DNA of 64,000 bases from Christensenella sp. UBA7703 (GTDB taxonomy: Bacteria; Bacillota; Clostridia; Christensenellales; CAG-138): assembly GCA_002482505.1 (NCBI GenBank), contig DLGD01000036.1:1-64000 (forward strand). Reading direction: 5' to 3'. A program made the translations under genes and the position numbers. The notes below the pieces were generated by a model that worked only from the letters and a program-made list of their open reading frames with translations, was not told where the DNA came from and searched no databases. Position 1 is the stretch's first letter. Every line of letters begins with the position of its first letter. This document shows positions 17,947 through 26,216 of this stretch, one piece after another.

Positions 17947-18672
17947 TTATAGACGCATGCCGCCGTTGACTTCCAGCACGTGCCCTGTCACATAGCTTGA
18001 TTCACTGCTGCCGAGGTACAGCGCGGCATCCGCAATCTCTTCCGGCTGGCCAAGGCGGCCAAGCATCGTCATCTTCGCAAACTTATCCAGCAAATCCTGC
18101 GGAACGGTCTTTAAAATATCGGTCATGCAATATCCGGGCGCAATGGCGTTGCAACGCACATTTGCGCCTTTTCTTGCGAACTCTTTTGCCCAGGTTTTCG
18201 TCATACCGATCACGCCCGCCTTGGTTGCGGCATAGTTCGTTTGCCCGATGTTACCGTAAACCCCGACGACAGAAGAGATGTTGATGATCGAACCATACCC
18301 CGCCTCCGCCATCGCAGGCCCGACGATACGGGTGAGGTTAAACACGCCTTTGAGGTTGACCGAGATGACCGCATCCCACATTTCGTCCGTCATCTTTTGA
18401 ATCAGCGCGTCCCGCGTGATGCCCGCGTTGTTCACGAGGATATCGATCTTGCCTTCCTTGGCGATGATCTCGTCCACCGCTGCCTGGCAGCTTGTCGTGT
18501 CGGTCACGTTCAGCGAAACAAAGCGAACGTTCTCCGCCTCAAACGTCAGCGGCCTTAGATCGCCCGCATAGACGATTGCGCCCTCCTGCGCAAAACGCTT
18601 TGCGCACTCTGCGCCGATTCCTGCCGCGCCGCCTGTGACGAGCGCAACTTTTCCTTCCAGCCGTTTCGACAT
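17947..18672 (-). CDS. Short-chain dehydrogenase/reductase, FabG/PhaB-like
   Basis: A 241-residue classical SDR. It has the cofactor-binding TGGAAGIG at 12-19, the NNAG motif, the catalytic Ser in INISSVVG, and YAATKAG as the YxxxK pair. The C-terminal EVNGGMRL ending is typical of 3-oxoacyl-ACP/CoA reductases. It would interconvert a 3-ketoacyl thioester and its 3-hydroxy form with NAD(P)H. Next to a thiolase and CoA-transferase, a CoA-thioester substrate is more likely than ACP. GGAGG precedes the start. It follows the alpha/beta hydrolase gene by 72 bases. Confidence 0.92.
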   Translation of the reverse strand: MSKRLEGKVALVTGGAAGIGAECAKRFAQEGAIVYAGDLRPLTFEAENVRFVSLNVTDTTSCQAAVDEIIAKEGKIDILVNNAGITRDALIQKMTDEMWDAVISVNLKGVFNLTRIVGPAMAEAGYGSIINISSVVGVYGNIGQTNYAATKAGVIGMTKTWAKEFARKGANVRCNAIAPGYCMTDILKTVPQDLLDKFAKMTMLGRLGQPEEIADAALYLGSSESSYVTGHVLEVNGGMRL

Positions 18673-18744
18673 GTTCTTTTCCTCCGTTTGAATTATTTAA
18701 TGTTTATATAGGGGTGGATTCTGTTTCTTGATTGATTTACGCTT

Positions 18745-19560
18745 TTAGACGAGCGTTAGATCCGTGTCACTATTGACAAACCCCAACACGAGCGAGATAA
18801 ACTCCGCGGGCTTTTCATACATCACCGCATGCCCGGCGTCAACGATCATCGCGTGCGCCGCGTTCGGGATTGCCGCGACGATCTCCTTTTGCTGATACAA
18901 CGGGGTAACAAAGTCGTGCTCCGCTGAGATCACAAGCGTCTGCGCCGTGATTTGATGCAGCGCTTGCCGCACATCGTGCGTCTCCGCCGAGCGAATCAGG
19001 CGTGAGAACGCGTCATAGATCGCCGGGGTAAACACGCGCTCAAAGAGCGCCTCCCGCGCGCTTGCCCATGCATAGTTCTTCACATAGAACTGCGGAGAAT
19101 AGACAATCGGGATACAGGTTTTGAAGAACTGCTTGCCGTCGTGGCTGTTGCAGGCGTATTCCCAGCTATGCCCGATGTCCCGGAGCCAGTCGGATGTGTT
19201 TGCCGCCGTGTTGGAGAGGATGAGTTTGACCACCTTCTCAGGATAGGCGCTTGCAAACTGCATCGCGACTTCGCCGCCATAGGAGATGCCGATGATGCTG
19301 CAGCTGGAAAGCCCCATATGCCTCAGAAACGCATCCACCAGCGCGACTTGCTCCGCCTGCGTATAGTCCGCCTCGCGCTTGACCGTGCGCCCCTGATCGT
19401 AAAAATCCAGCAAGAGCAGCCTGCATTTTTTCGAGAACGCAGGGATGAATTTTTCCCACGAAGCGCAGCTCATGAAGATTCCGTTGAGCACCAGAAGCGG
19501 CTTCCCCGCGCCGTGATCCTCGTAATAGATCTCTCTGCCTTCCAGCAAAAACGTTGCCAT
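18745..19560 (-). CDS. Alpha/beta hydrolase
   Basis: A second alpha/beta-hydrolase in the locus, 271 residues. The nucleophile is S93 in GISYGGE, the oxyanion region is LNGIFMSCASW, and the catalytic histidine is in DAGHAVMYEKP near residue 249. Similarity to the hydrolase at 14898-15785 is only at fold level. Substrate is unknown; enol-lactone, ester or C-C bond hydrolysis are all possible. GGAGGG lies about five bases before the ATG. The gene is separated from the CoA-transferase upstream by a hairpin-rich spacer. Confidence 0.87.
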   Translation of the reverse strand: MATFLLEGREIYYEDHGAGKPLLVLNGIFMSCASWEKFIPAFSKKCRLLLLDFYDQGRTVKREADYTQAEQVALVDAFLRHMGLSSCSIIGISYGGEVAMQFASAYPEKVVKLILSNTAANTSDWLRDIGHSWEYACNSHDGKQFFKTCIPIVYSPQFYVKNYAWASAREALFERVFTPAIYDAFSRLIRSAETHDVRQALHQITAQTLVISAEHDFVTPLYQQKEIVAAIPNAAHAMIVDAGHAVMYEKPAEFISLVLGFVNSDTDLTLV

Positions 19561-19595
19561 ACAGTCCCTCCATTTTGTGTGATCGATCGGCTTGG

Positions 19596-19831
19596 GTGAT
19601 GCCGTGTTACGGCATCACAGAGTGTCAAAAAAACTCTGGGATTGTTAAGGGTCGTAACCCTTAACCCATAAAATCCGGCTGTGCTGGCTGCGCCGGTGCA
19701 ACGGATCGCCCCGCAGGGGCGAATTCTCTGCGCGCTTTGCCGTCCGATGCCCAAAGGGCAGCAGGCAAAACGCGATGATCCCGTCAAAAAACTCGTTTTT
19801 TGACGGACTGTGATGCCGTGCTACGGCATCA
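19596..19831. repeat. Hairpin-rich spacer flanked by two copies of one palindrome
   Basis: This 260-base gap (19561-19820) is packed with inverted repeats. GTGATGCCGT-GTT-ACGGCATCAC at 19596-19618 and its near copy TGATGCCGT-GCT-ACGGCATCA at 19811-19831 form the two ends. Between them are CAGAGT..ACTCTG (19618-19637), GTTAAGGGT..ACCCTTAAC (19644-19665) and CCGTCAAAAAA-CTCG-TTTTTTGACGG (19781-19806). The right-hand palindrome contains the last codons and stop of the CoA-transferase gene. It could be a small non-autonomous element or a structured RNA. No coding sequence is supported. Confidence 0.6.
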
Positions 19832-21146
19832 TCATGTATTCGCGCGCCGCAACGGAGAGTTCCGCGCGAAATTTCGGATGCGCAATGGAGACCAGCCGCC
19901 TTGCGCGCTCCTCCACATTCAGCCCGCGCAGGCGCACCGCGCCGTACTCGGTTACCACATAGTCCACATCGTTCCGGCTCAGCGAAACAACAGCGCCGTG
20001 CTTGAGCAGCGGTACGATTTTGGAGATTTCCTCGCGCTCGCCCGTATTCGGGTTTTTCACCATCGCGGTGGAATACAGCGCAATGAACGAACGCCCGTTT
20101 TTCGAAATCTGCGCGCCAATCGCCGTATCCGCCTGTCCGCCCGTGCCGGAAAACTGTGTGGGGCCAAGGCTTTCGGAGCAGCACTGTCCGGTGAGATCCA
20201 CTTCGATGGAGGTATTGATCGAAACCTGGTTGTCATTGAGTCCGATGATGTGCGGATCGTTTGTCCACGCGCCGGACCGGATGCAAACCTCCGGGTTGTT
20301 GTGCATGAAGTCATACAATTCTTGCGTACCCATGCCGAAGCAGCAGACGGAAACGCCCGGATAAAGCTGCTTTTTGCGGTTTGTGACAACGCCTTTTTTC
20401 ATCAGGCGCATGATGCCCGTCGTCATCATCTCCGTATGCACGCCTAGATCCTTTTTCTCCGAAAGAAATTCGCAAACCGCGTTGGGGATCCCGCCGATGC
20501 CGATCTGGATGCAGTCCCCGTCGTTGACGAGGTCGGCGATGTGCCGTCCGATCTCGCGGTCTTTTTCGTTTGGCGCAACGTCCGCAATCGCGGGCAGAAA
20601 ATAGTCCGATTCGATGATGTAATCCACATCATCATACGAAACCAAATGATCCCCCGTTGTGTGCGGAATGTTCGGGCTGACTTCGAGGATTACGAGATCC
20701 GCGCGCTTGACCATCTCCATCTCGTAGACGTTGGAGCAGGAGAGCGCGATGCCTTCCCCCGTCGGCATTGAAGCCGAACAGACGAAGATGTTTGTGTGCA
20801 CCGCCGCGTTTCGCTTGTGTCCGGCAAGGTGCAGATGGTTCGGAATAAACGAGATGCGCCCCGTGTGCTGCAAGGCGCGCAGCTGACCCGAATAGAACCA
20901 CGAATCGATCCGAAAGGCGTTCTGATAGCGCAGAAAATCCGTCAGATACGGCGCCTGAACGGTCGAGAGGCTGCTCGTGATCGTAACGTCCTTCACGCGG
21001 TCTGCAATGGTATGCAGCTTCATGAGAAACTCATTCGGCTCCGCGCTTGCCATGCCGACGGTGATGACATCGTTGCTCTTCACCAGTTCGAGCGCCTGCT
21101 CTGCCGTAATGCACTTTTGCGGATATTGAGTGCGGAAATCAAACAT
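19821..21146 (-). CDS. Acetyl-CoA hydrolase/transferase family CoA-transferase
   Basis: A 441-residue family I CoA-transferase of the 4-hydroxybutyrate/butyryl-CoA:acetate type. The CoA-binding loop GIGGIPNAV is at 217-225. The expected catalytic glutamate is E239 in LGVHTEM, and IEVDLTGQ plus FSGTGGQADTA follow in the C-terminal half. It moves CoA between a carboxylate and an acyl-CoA, conserving the thioester energy of the pathway product or activating its substrate. AAAGGGA precedes the start. It follows the KAS III-like gene by 39 bases, so those two are co-transcribed. Confidence 0.93.
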   Translation of the reverse strand: MFDFRTQYPQKCITAEQALELVKSNDVITVGMASAEPNEFLMKLHTIADRVKDVTITSSLSTVQAPYLTDFLRYQNAFRIDSWFYSGQLRALQHTGRISFIPNHLHLAGHKRNAAVHTNIFVCSASMPTGEGIALSCSNVYEMEMVKRADLVILEVSPNIPHTTGDHLVSYDDVDYIIESDYFLPAIADVAPNEKDREIGRHIADLVNDGDCIQIGIGGIPNAVCEFLSEKKDLGVHTEMMTTGIMRLMKKGVVTNRKKQLYPGVSVCCFGMGTQELYDFMHNNPEVCIRSGAWTNDPHIIGLNDNQVSINTSIEVDLTGQCCSESLGPTQFSGTGGQADTAIGAQISKNGRSFIALYSTAMVKNPNTGEREEISKIVPLLKHGAVVSLSRNDVDYVVTEYGAVRLRGLNVEERARRLVSIAHPKFRAELSVAAREYMMMP

Positions 21147-21185
21147 GAACGAAATCCCTTTCTGTTTGTGTTGGTTGTGCGGCTC

Positions 21186-22217
21186 TCACTTTGCCGCGCC
21201 CCAGCGGACGCAGGTGGAGGCCCAAACATAACCGATACCGGCGGCAATCATGGTCACCAGCGTACCGTCTTTGATCTTTCCCTGCTCAATGCCGAGCGCG
21301 AGGGAGAGAATCTGATCAATCTGGCCGATATGACCGTAATCCTCCAGATAGACCGTCTGCTCGGGCGTGAGCCCCAGCTCCGCAACCATGCCCTCGTGCT
21401 GCGAGCGCTTGAAGTGCAGAATGGCAAGATAGCCGATGTCTTTTCGCGTCAGGTTGCCGGATTTTCTGAGCGACTCGTCGATACAGTGATACCAGTTGGC
21501 AATCGAGACCTCGTTGAGTCGCGCTTTCATATGCGCCGGATTCAGGAGGCGAAGCGATCGGTAGCCCTCCTCTACATTTTCCGGTGTAAACGGATGCGCA
21601 ATGCCGCCGATCTCCACGCCCGCATCTCGCGAAAGGCTGCCGTCGGCAACGATATGCGTGCCGAGAACGAGGTTTTTATCCATGCCTTTTTTGAGGATCA
21701 GCGCGCCTGCGCCTGCGCCGAGGTTATACATCATGGACATATCCTTGTCGGTAAAGTCCACAAAGTCCCCGTTGCGATAGCCGCCGACGATCATCACTGT
21801 GTTGATGTCTTCATCCGCAATCATCATGTCTTTTGCGATCTTGAGGGCGGAGCAGGTGGTGCAGCAGCGGTTTTGCACATCGATCCCCCAGGCGTTCTTT
21901 GCGCCGATTTCGCCCTGCACATACAGCGCGGAGGTGGTCAGCGGATATTCCTTCCACTCTTCTCCGACGCAGAGGATCAAATCGATGCTCAGCGGATCGA
22001 CATCGCCGCGCGAGAGCGCGTCTTTTGCCGCGCGAACCGCCATCTCCTGCGTTCCGTCGCCCTCACCCGGGACGCGCTTTTGTACAATACCGAGTTTTTG
22101 CTTGACCGCGTCCTCGCTCCAGACGCCTTTGGTCGCCTCGGAGATTTCACGCGCTGTCATAACGCGCTGCGGCAGATAGAGACCATAGCTCCATATACCA
22201 ATACTGTGATCTGGCAT
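21186..22217 (-). CDS. KAS III (FabH)-like 3-oxoacyl synthase with a His in place of the usual Asn
   Basis: A 343-residue thiolase-superfamily protein of the beta-ketoacyl-ACP synthase III type. The nucleophilic cysteine is C122 (TTCSALKI) and the catalytic His is H268 (ILHFKRSQHE). Where FabH normally has Asn in a GN(T/S) motif, this protein reads DYGHIGQID, so H296 replaces it. In this setting it may condense or cleave an acyl-CoA rather than start fatty acid synthesis, because no other fab genes are near. AAAGGGG precedes the ATG. It is the first gene of the minus-strand part of the locus, divergent from the Liv-type transporter. Confidence 0.87.
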   Translation of the reverse strand: MPDHSIGIWSYGLYLPQRVMTAREISEATKGVWSEDAVKQKLGIVQKRVPGEGDGTQEMAVRAAKDALSRGDVDPLSIDLILCVGEEWKEYPLTTSALYVQGEIGAKNAWGIDVQNRCCTTCSALKIAKDMMIADEDINTVMIVGGYRNGDFVDFTDKDMSMMYNLGAGAGALILKKGMDKNLVLGTHIVADGSLSRDAGVEIGGIAHPFTPENVEEGYRSLRLLNPAHMKARLNEVSIANWYHCIDESLRKSGNLTRKDIGYLAILHFKRSQHEGMVAELGLTPEQTVYLEDYGHIGQIDQILSLALGIEQGKIKDGTLVTMIAAGIGYVWASTCVRWGAAK

Positions 22218-22363
22218 ACGTTGTTACCCCTTTCCAGCGGAATCGCGCTGGTTATTTTTTTGTTTCCAAGTGTGTTAAGCTGCGTTTTTTTGATGTTTTT
22301 CGTTTACGAATTGGAGTGCCGATTTCGGAAAGATTTGCTGCGTTGGCTTGTCCGCCCTACAAT

Positions 22364-22379
22364 ATGACAACCTCGTCAT
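22364..22379. promoter_or_regulatory. Palindrome ATGAC-N6-GTCAT, KAS III side
   Basis: Inverted repeat ATGAC-AACCTC-GTCAT, 147 bases upstream of the KAS III-like start in the 499-base divergent region 22218-22716. The same pattern recurs at 22585-22600, which suggests one regulator acts on both directions. Confidence 0.45.
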
Positions 22380-22584
22380 TTCACTGCGAGTATAGCAGAC
22401 GCAGAATTGAATTTCAATGGTCTTTTTCCGTCTTTTTGACTTTTTCATCTGGATTTTCAGGAATTTCGCCAGAAATATAGGCTATTGACAAGCCGTATAT
22501 CGACAGGTTATCATGCAAGTAAGCCGGTTAGCCAGGCGACAAATCGCACAATATTCAATTATATCTAGCACGAAACGCAATTCA

Positions 22585-22600
22585 ATGACATTAATGTCAT
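22585..22600. promoter_or_regulatory. Palindrome ATGAC-N6-GTCAT, transporter side
   Basis: ATGAC-ATTAAT-GTCAT, inside a perfect 18-base palindrome at 22584-22601, 117 bases upstream of the first permease gene. It is a likely operator for the Liv-type operon. Apart from the two palindromes, 22218-22716 is AT-rich and I see no gene in it. Confidence 0.5.
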
Positions 22601-22716
22601 TTAAAGAATGTCCATCGCAAAAATCCCGTGTGAATCATCAAAGTAACCCGGCGCAAAAACACGCGCAATACAACAGCCATTCTCTCTATACAACCACCCG
22701 TAAGGAGTTCAATTCT

Positions 22717-23592
22717 ATGGTCGAATTCTTCCAGCAAGTGGTCGGCGGCATCGAAACCGGCAGCATGTATGCGCTGGCGGCGATGGGCCTTGTGCTCATC
22801 TATCAAACCGCAAAGATCATCAACTTTTCTCAGGGCACTCTCGGCATGTTCATGGCGTATGTGTGCACAGGGCTGATTCTGGATCTCGGGCTTCCGATGT
22901 GGGTCGCCGTTCCGGTTGCGATGATCGTCGCGATGGTGCTCGGCGGGCTTATCGACCGCTTCTTAATGAACGGCAAGCGCAACATCACCAACCTCAGCCG
23001 CGAGATGATCACGCTTGCGATCATCATGATCTTCCAGGGTCTCGCGCCGATGCTCTTTGGCGCAAACGAAACACCGTTTAGCAAGTTTATCTCTGCCTCT
23101 GCGTTGGATCTCGGCGGTGTGAAGGTCTTGCCCAACTCGCTGCTCATCATCGGTATTACATGTCTCATCATGGCGGTCCTCTTCTTTGTTCTGGAGAAGA
23201 CGACGCTGGGCGTTGCCGTCCGCGCAACCGCCTCCAATCCGCAGGTTGCGCGCCTGCAGGGCATTCCGGTGAAACTGGTCACCATCGGCGCATGGGCGGT
23301 TGCAACTGCGCTCGGCTGCCTTGCCGCGGTCATGGTCGCCCCGCTGAAAAACGTGACCGTCTCCATGATGGACAGTATCCATCTCAACTCCTTCATCGCC
23401 TCCGTGCTCGGCGGGTTCTCTACCTTCTACGGGCCGGTGGTCGCGAGTTTTATCATCGGTATCGCCAACAATCTGCTTGGCTACTATGTCTCCACCAAGT
23501 GGTCTCTGCCGCTGCTGTATGCGCTGATTCTGCTGTTTATCGTGCTGCGCCCGAACGGGCTTTTCGGCAAAAAAATCGTCAAAAAAGTATAG
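22717..23592 (+). CDS. Liv-type ABC transporter permease, LivH family
   Basis: A 291-residue integral membrane permease of the branched-chain amino acid transporter family with about eight membrane segments. The N-terminus GIETGSMYALAAMGLVLIY and the motif INFSQGTLGMF are typical of LivH proteins. The ATG at 22717 is chosen for its AAGGAG and because upstream in-frame residues are not membrane-like. It is the first gene of a complete five-gene importer (permease, permease, ATPase, ATPase, binding protein). The neighbouring CoA genes suggest a carboxylate or aromatic-type substrate, since this family is not limited to amino acids. Confidence 0.93.
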   Translation: MVEFFQQVVGGIETGSMYALAAMGLVLIYQTAKIINFSQGTLGMFMAYVCTGLILDLGLPMWVAVPVAMIVAMVLGGLIDRFLMNGKRNITNLSREMITLAIIMIFQGLAPMLFGANETPFSKFISASALDLGGVKVLPNSLLIIGITCLIMAVLFFVLEKTTLGVAVRATASNPQVARLQGIPVKLVTIGAWAVATALGCLAAVMVAPLKNVTVSMMDSIHLNSFIASVLGGFSTFYGPVVASFIIGIANNLLGYYVSTKWSLPLLYALILLFIVLRPNGLFGKKIVKKV

Positions 23593-23601
23593 GAGAACCG
23601 C

Positions 23602-24591
23602 ATGCGGCTGATTCGAAACAAGTATTTGCAATATCTCCTCGTCGGCGTGGCGTTTCTGCTGCCGGTGATTATCCGCGGTGTGCCAACGGCGACGGTCACG
23701 CTCGCCGCCAGCATGGTGTATACCGCAATCGCAGCTCTCGGCATCAATGTTCTGCTCGGCTATTCCGGCCAGATCTCGCTGGGCCACGCGGCGTTTATGG
23801 GGCTTTCCGCCTACCTGAGCGCATATCTGACCAAACAGATGGAGCTTCCGTTCCTGCTCTCCGTGTTGATCGCGGTTCTCGTGCCGATGCTCATCGGGCT
23901 CATCCTGGGGGCCATCGCGGTGCGGCTCGAAGGGTTTTATCTGGCGATTGCGACGCTGGGCTTCGGCGAAATTCTGCGCCAACTCTTCATCGAGATGGAC
24001 TGGTTCACAGGTGGCTTTTCCGGCGCTTCCGCCACATACCCCAAGATGTTTGGGCACCAGTTCACCAAAGTCGAGATGTATATCTTCATGGTCTGCCTGC
24101 TTGTGGCGCTGATGATGCTGGTGTATAACCTTGTGCGCTCCTCCACAGGTCGCGCGATGATCGCCATGAAGAGCAGTAAAACGGCGGCGATGGCGATGGG
24201 CGTCAACGTCTTTCAGTACAAGCTCATCAGCTTCGCCATCAGCTCCGTGTTTGCCGGTCTTGCCGGGGTTTGCTATGTGCACTTCTTCCGCCATGTCGAT
24301 CCAACCGTCTGGACGGCGGCGCTCTCCCTCAACCTGATCGCAATCGTGGTCATCGGCGGCGCGGCAACCGTCGGCGGCGCTGTCGTCGGCGCGGTGGTCA
24401 TGCACGGTCTGCCGGAACTCATGAAAGGCATGCCCATCGTGGGCGAAATCCCCGGCGTGCCGCTGCTCATCGTCGGCATCCTGATGGTCATCATGCTGAT
24501 CTTCTATCCGCGCGGGTTGATCCATATCCCGCGCGACATCGCAAACTTTTTCCAAAAGCGCGCGTCTCACGCCAAGAAAGGAGAGGTATAA
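23602..24591 (+). CDS. Liv-type ABC transporter permease, LivM family
   Basis: The second permease, 329 residues with about nine membrane segments. LLGYSGQISLGHAAFMGLSAY near residues 51-71 and IAVRLEGFYLAIATLGFGEI are characteristic of LivM. It pairs with the LivH-type subunit to form the membrane channel. GGAGAACC lies between the two genes, nine bases apart. The C-terminus is short and basic (FFQKRASHAKKGEV). Confidence 0.93.
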   Translation: MRLIRNKYLQYLLVGVAFLLPVIIRGVPTATVTLAASMVYTAIAALGINVLLGYSGQISLGHAAFMGLSAYLSAYLTKQMELPFLLSVLIAVLVPMLIGLILGAIAVRLEGFYLAIATLGFGEILRQLFIEMDWFTGGFSGASATYPKMFGHQFTKVEMYIFMVCLLVALMMLVYNLVRSSTGRAMIAMKSSKTAAMAMGVNVFQYKLISFAISSVFAGLAGVCYVHFFRHVDPTVWTAALSLNLIAIVVIGGAATVGGAVVGAVVMHGLPELMKGMPIVGEIPGVPLLIVGILMVIMLIFYPRGLIHIPRDIANFFQKRASHAKKGEV

Positions 24592-24594
24592 CCC

Positions 24595-25383
24595 ATGGCA
24601 CAGGTATTATCGGTCGACCATCTCTCCATCAGCTTCGGCGGCCTTCGCGCGGTGGACGATCTCTCCTTCCATATCGACCGCCACGAGATCTACGGGCTTA
24701 TCGGTCCGAACGGCGCGGGCAAAACCACGGTGTTCAACTGCATCACGCAGTTCTATAAACCGGATGCGGGTGAAATCCGTTTCACCGACCAAAAAGGCAA
24801 GGAGCACCTGCTCAACGGCATGCCAGCGCATAAGATCATCGGGCTTGGATTGGTTCGTACGTTCCAGAATACCGAGATCATCCGCGAACTGCCGATCATC
24901 GACAACGTGCTCCTCGGCGCGCATACCGAGTTTCGCGCGGGAACGCTTGCAAACATGTTTGCCATGCCCTGGGCACGCAAGCAGGAGCGCGAGCTGCGCA
25001 AAAAAGCAATGGACGTGCTGACCTATGTCGGGCTCGACAAGATCGCAAACGAATATGCAGGCGCGCAACCCTACGGCGTACTCAAGCTCATCGAGCTGGG
25101 GCGCACGCTGATGTGTGACCCAAGCCTGATCATCCTTGACGAACCGGCAGGCGGACTCAACGACAGCGAGACCGAACGCCTGACCGAGCTCATCCGCGGC
25201 ATCGCGCGGGACCGGCACTGCGCCATCCTGCTCGTTGAGCACGATATGAAGCTTGTCATGGCATTGTGTGACCGAATCTGCGCGATCTCGTTTGGTAAAA
25301 AACTCGCGGAAGGAACCGCCGCAGAAATTCAGCAAAACCCGCTGGTTCAGGACGCATATCTGGGCAAGGAGGACGACGCATGA
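24595..25383 (+). CDS. Liv-type ABC transporter ATP-binding protein, LivG family
   Basis: A 262-residue cytoplasmic ATPase. Walker A is GPNGAGKTT near residues 38-46 and Walker B is LIILDEPAGGLN. The signature region reads QPYGVLKLIELGRTL, a divergent form of the usual LPYG..RLEIARAL. The C-terminus carries the LivG-type ending (QNPLVQDAYLGKED). It energises uptake together with the LivF-type subunit. The start is three bases after the permease stop, with AAAGGAGAGG upstream. It overlaps the next gene by four bases. Confidence 0.94.
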   Translation: MAQVLSVDHLSISFGGLRAVDDLSFHIDRHEIYGLIGPNGAGKTTVFNCITQFYKPDAGEIRFTDQKGKEHLLNGMPAHKIIGLGLVRTFQNTEIIRELPIIDNVLLGAHTEFRAGTLANMFAMPWARKQERELRKKAMDVLTYVGLDKIANEYAGAQPYGVLKLIELGRTLMCDPSLIILDEPAGGLNDSETERLTELIRGIARDRHCAILLVEHDMKLVMALCDRICAISFGKKLAEGTAAEIQQNPLVQDAYLGKEDDA

Positions 25384-26114
25384 GGCAAGAAACCGATTCC
25401 CAGAGTGCAGCGCTGGCTATTCGCGACCTAAGCGTATCCTATGGCCGCATCGACGCGCTAAAGCACGTCAATCTAGAGATTCGCGAGGGCGAAATCGTCG
25501 CCATTCTCGGCGCAAACGGCGCAGGAAAGTCCAGCCTGCTGCGCGCGATCTCTGCCCTTGTCCCCGTCTCCGGCGGCGAAATCCTCTCCCATGGCAAGCC
25601 GATCCACACGCTGCCCGCGGAAAAGCTCGTCTCGCGCGGGATTGTGCAATCCCCCGAAGGCAGGCAAATCTTTTCCGACCTGACGGTGGAGGATAACCTA
25701 ATCGCGGGCGGCTTCACCGTCTCCGCTTCCGAACGCAAGGCAAACCTTGCGATGGTCTATGAGCGGTTCCCGATTCTTGGCAAGCGCGCAAAGCAGGTTG
25801 CGGGCACGCTCTCCGGCGGCGAACAGCAGATGCTCGCCATCGGGCGCGCCCTGATGGCAAACCCGAAGATATTGCTGCTGGACGAGCCCTCTCTGGGGCT
25901 TGCTCCGCTGATCGTACGCGATATCTTGAACATCATCGAACAACTCAACGAGCAGGGCGTAACCGTCGTGCTCGTGGAACAAAACGCAAAGCAATCGCTC
26001 AAAATCGCGGACTATGCCTATGTGCTGGAAGTTGGGACAATTTCCATCGAAGGCCCGGCGGAAGAGCTGTTGAAGGACGATCGCGTCATCGAAGCCTACT
26101 TGGGCAAGAGCTGA
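25380..26114 (+). CDS. Liv-type ABC transporter ATP-binding protein, LivF family
   Basis: A 244-residue ATPase with Walker A GANGAGKSS, signature LSGGEQQMLAIGRAL and Walker B ILLLDEPSLGLAP, then VEQNAKQSL as the H-loop replacement region common in LivF. It forms the nucleotide-binding heterodimer with the LivG-type protein. The ATGA overlap with the preceding ATPase gene points to coupled translation. The C-terminus RVIEAYLGKS is typical of the family. Confidence 0.94.
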   Translation: MRQETDSQSAALAIRDLSVSYGRIDALKHVNLEIREGEIVAILGANGAGKSSLLRAISALVPVSGGEILSHGKPIHTLPAEKLVSRGIVQSPEGRQIFSDLTVEDNLIAGGFTVSASERKANLAMVYERFPILGKRAKQVAGTLSGGEQQMLAIGRALMANPKILLLDEPSLGLAPLIVRDILNIIEQLNEQGVTVVLVEQNAKQSLKIADYAYVLEVGTISIEGPAEELLKDDRVIEAYLGKS

Positions 26115-26216
26115 TTTAGCGAGATGAGCCAGGCAAACAGTCTGTTGAAGCATTTTAATCTGATTGACATGGCAGTTTTGCCATTCATAAACCGAACAAT
26201 TAAAAGGAGGAAGATT

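Noticed and set aside
20796..22367. Plus-strand frame of 523 codons opposite the CoA-transferase and KAS III-like genes
   Set aside because: It spans two well-supported minus-strand genes and the intergenic gap, with no motif or RBS.
22513..22716. N-terminal extension of the LivH-type permease from an upstream ATG
   Set aside because: The extra 68 residues are polar, cover the operator palindrome and lack an RBS, whereas the ATG at 22717 has AAGGAG and starts a typical LivH N-terminus.
22963..24570. Minus-strand frame of 535 codons opposite the two Liv-type permeases
   Set aside because: The product is His/Asp/Arg-rich low complexity, typical of an antisense shadow of membrane-protein genes.
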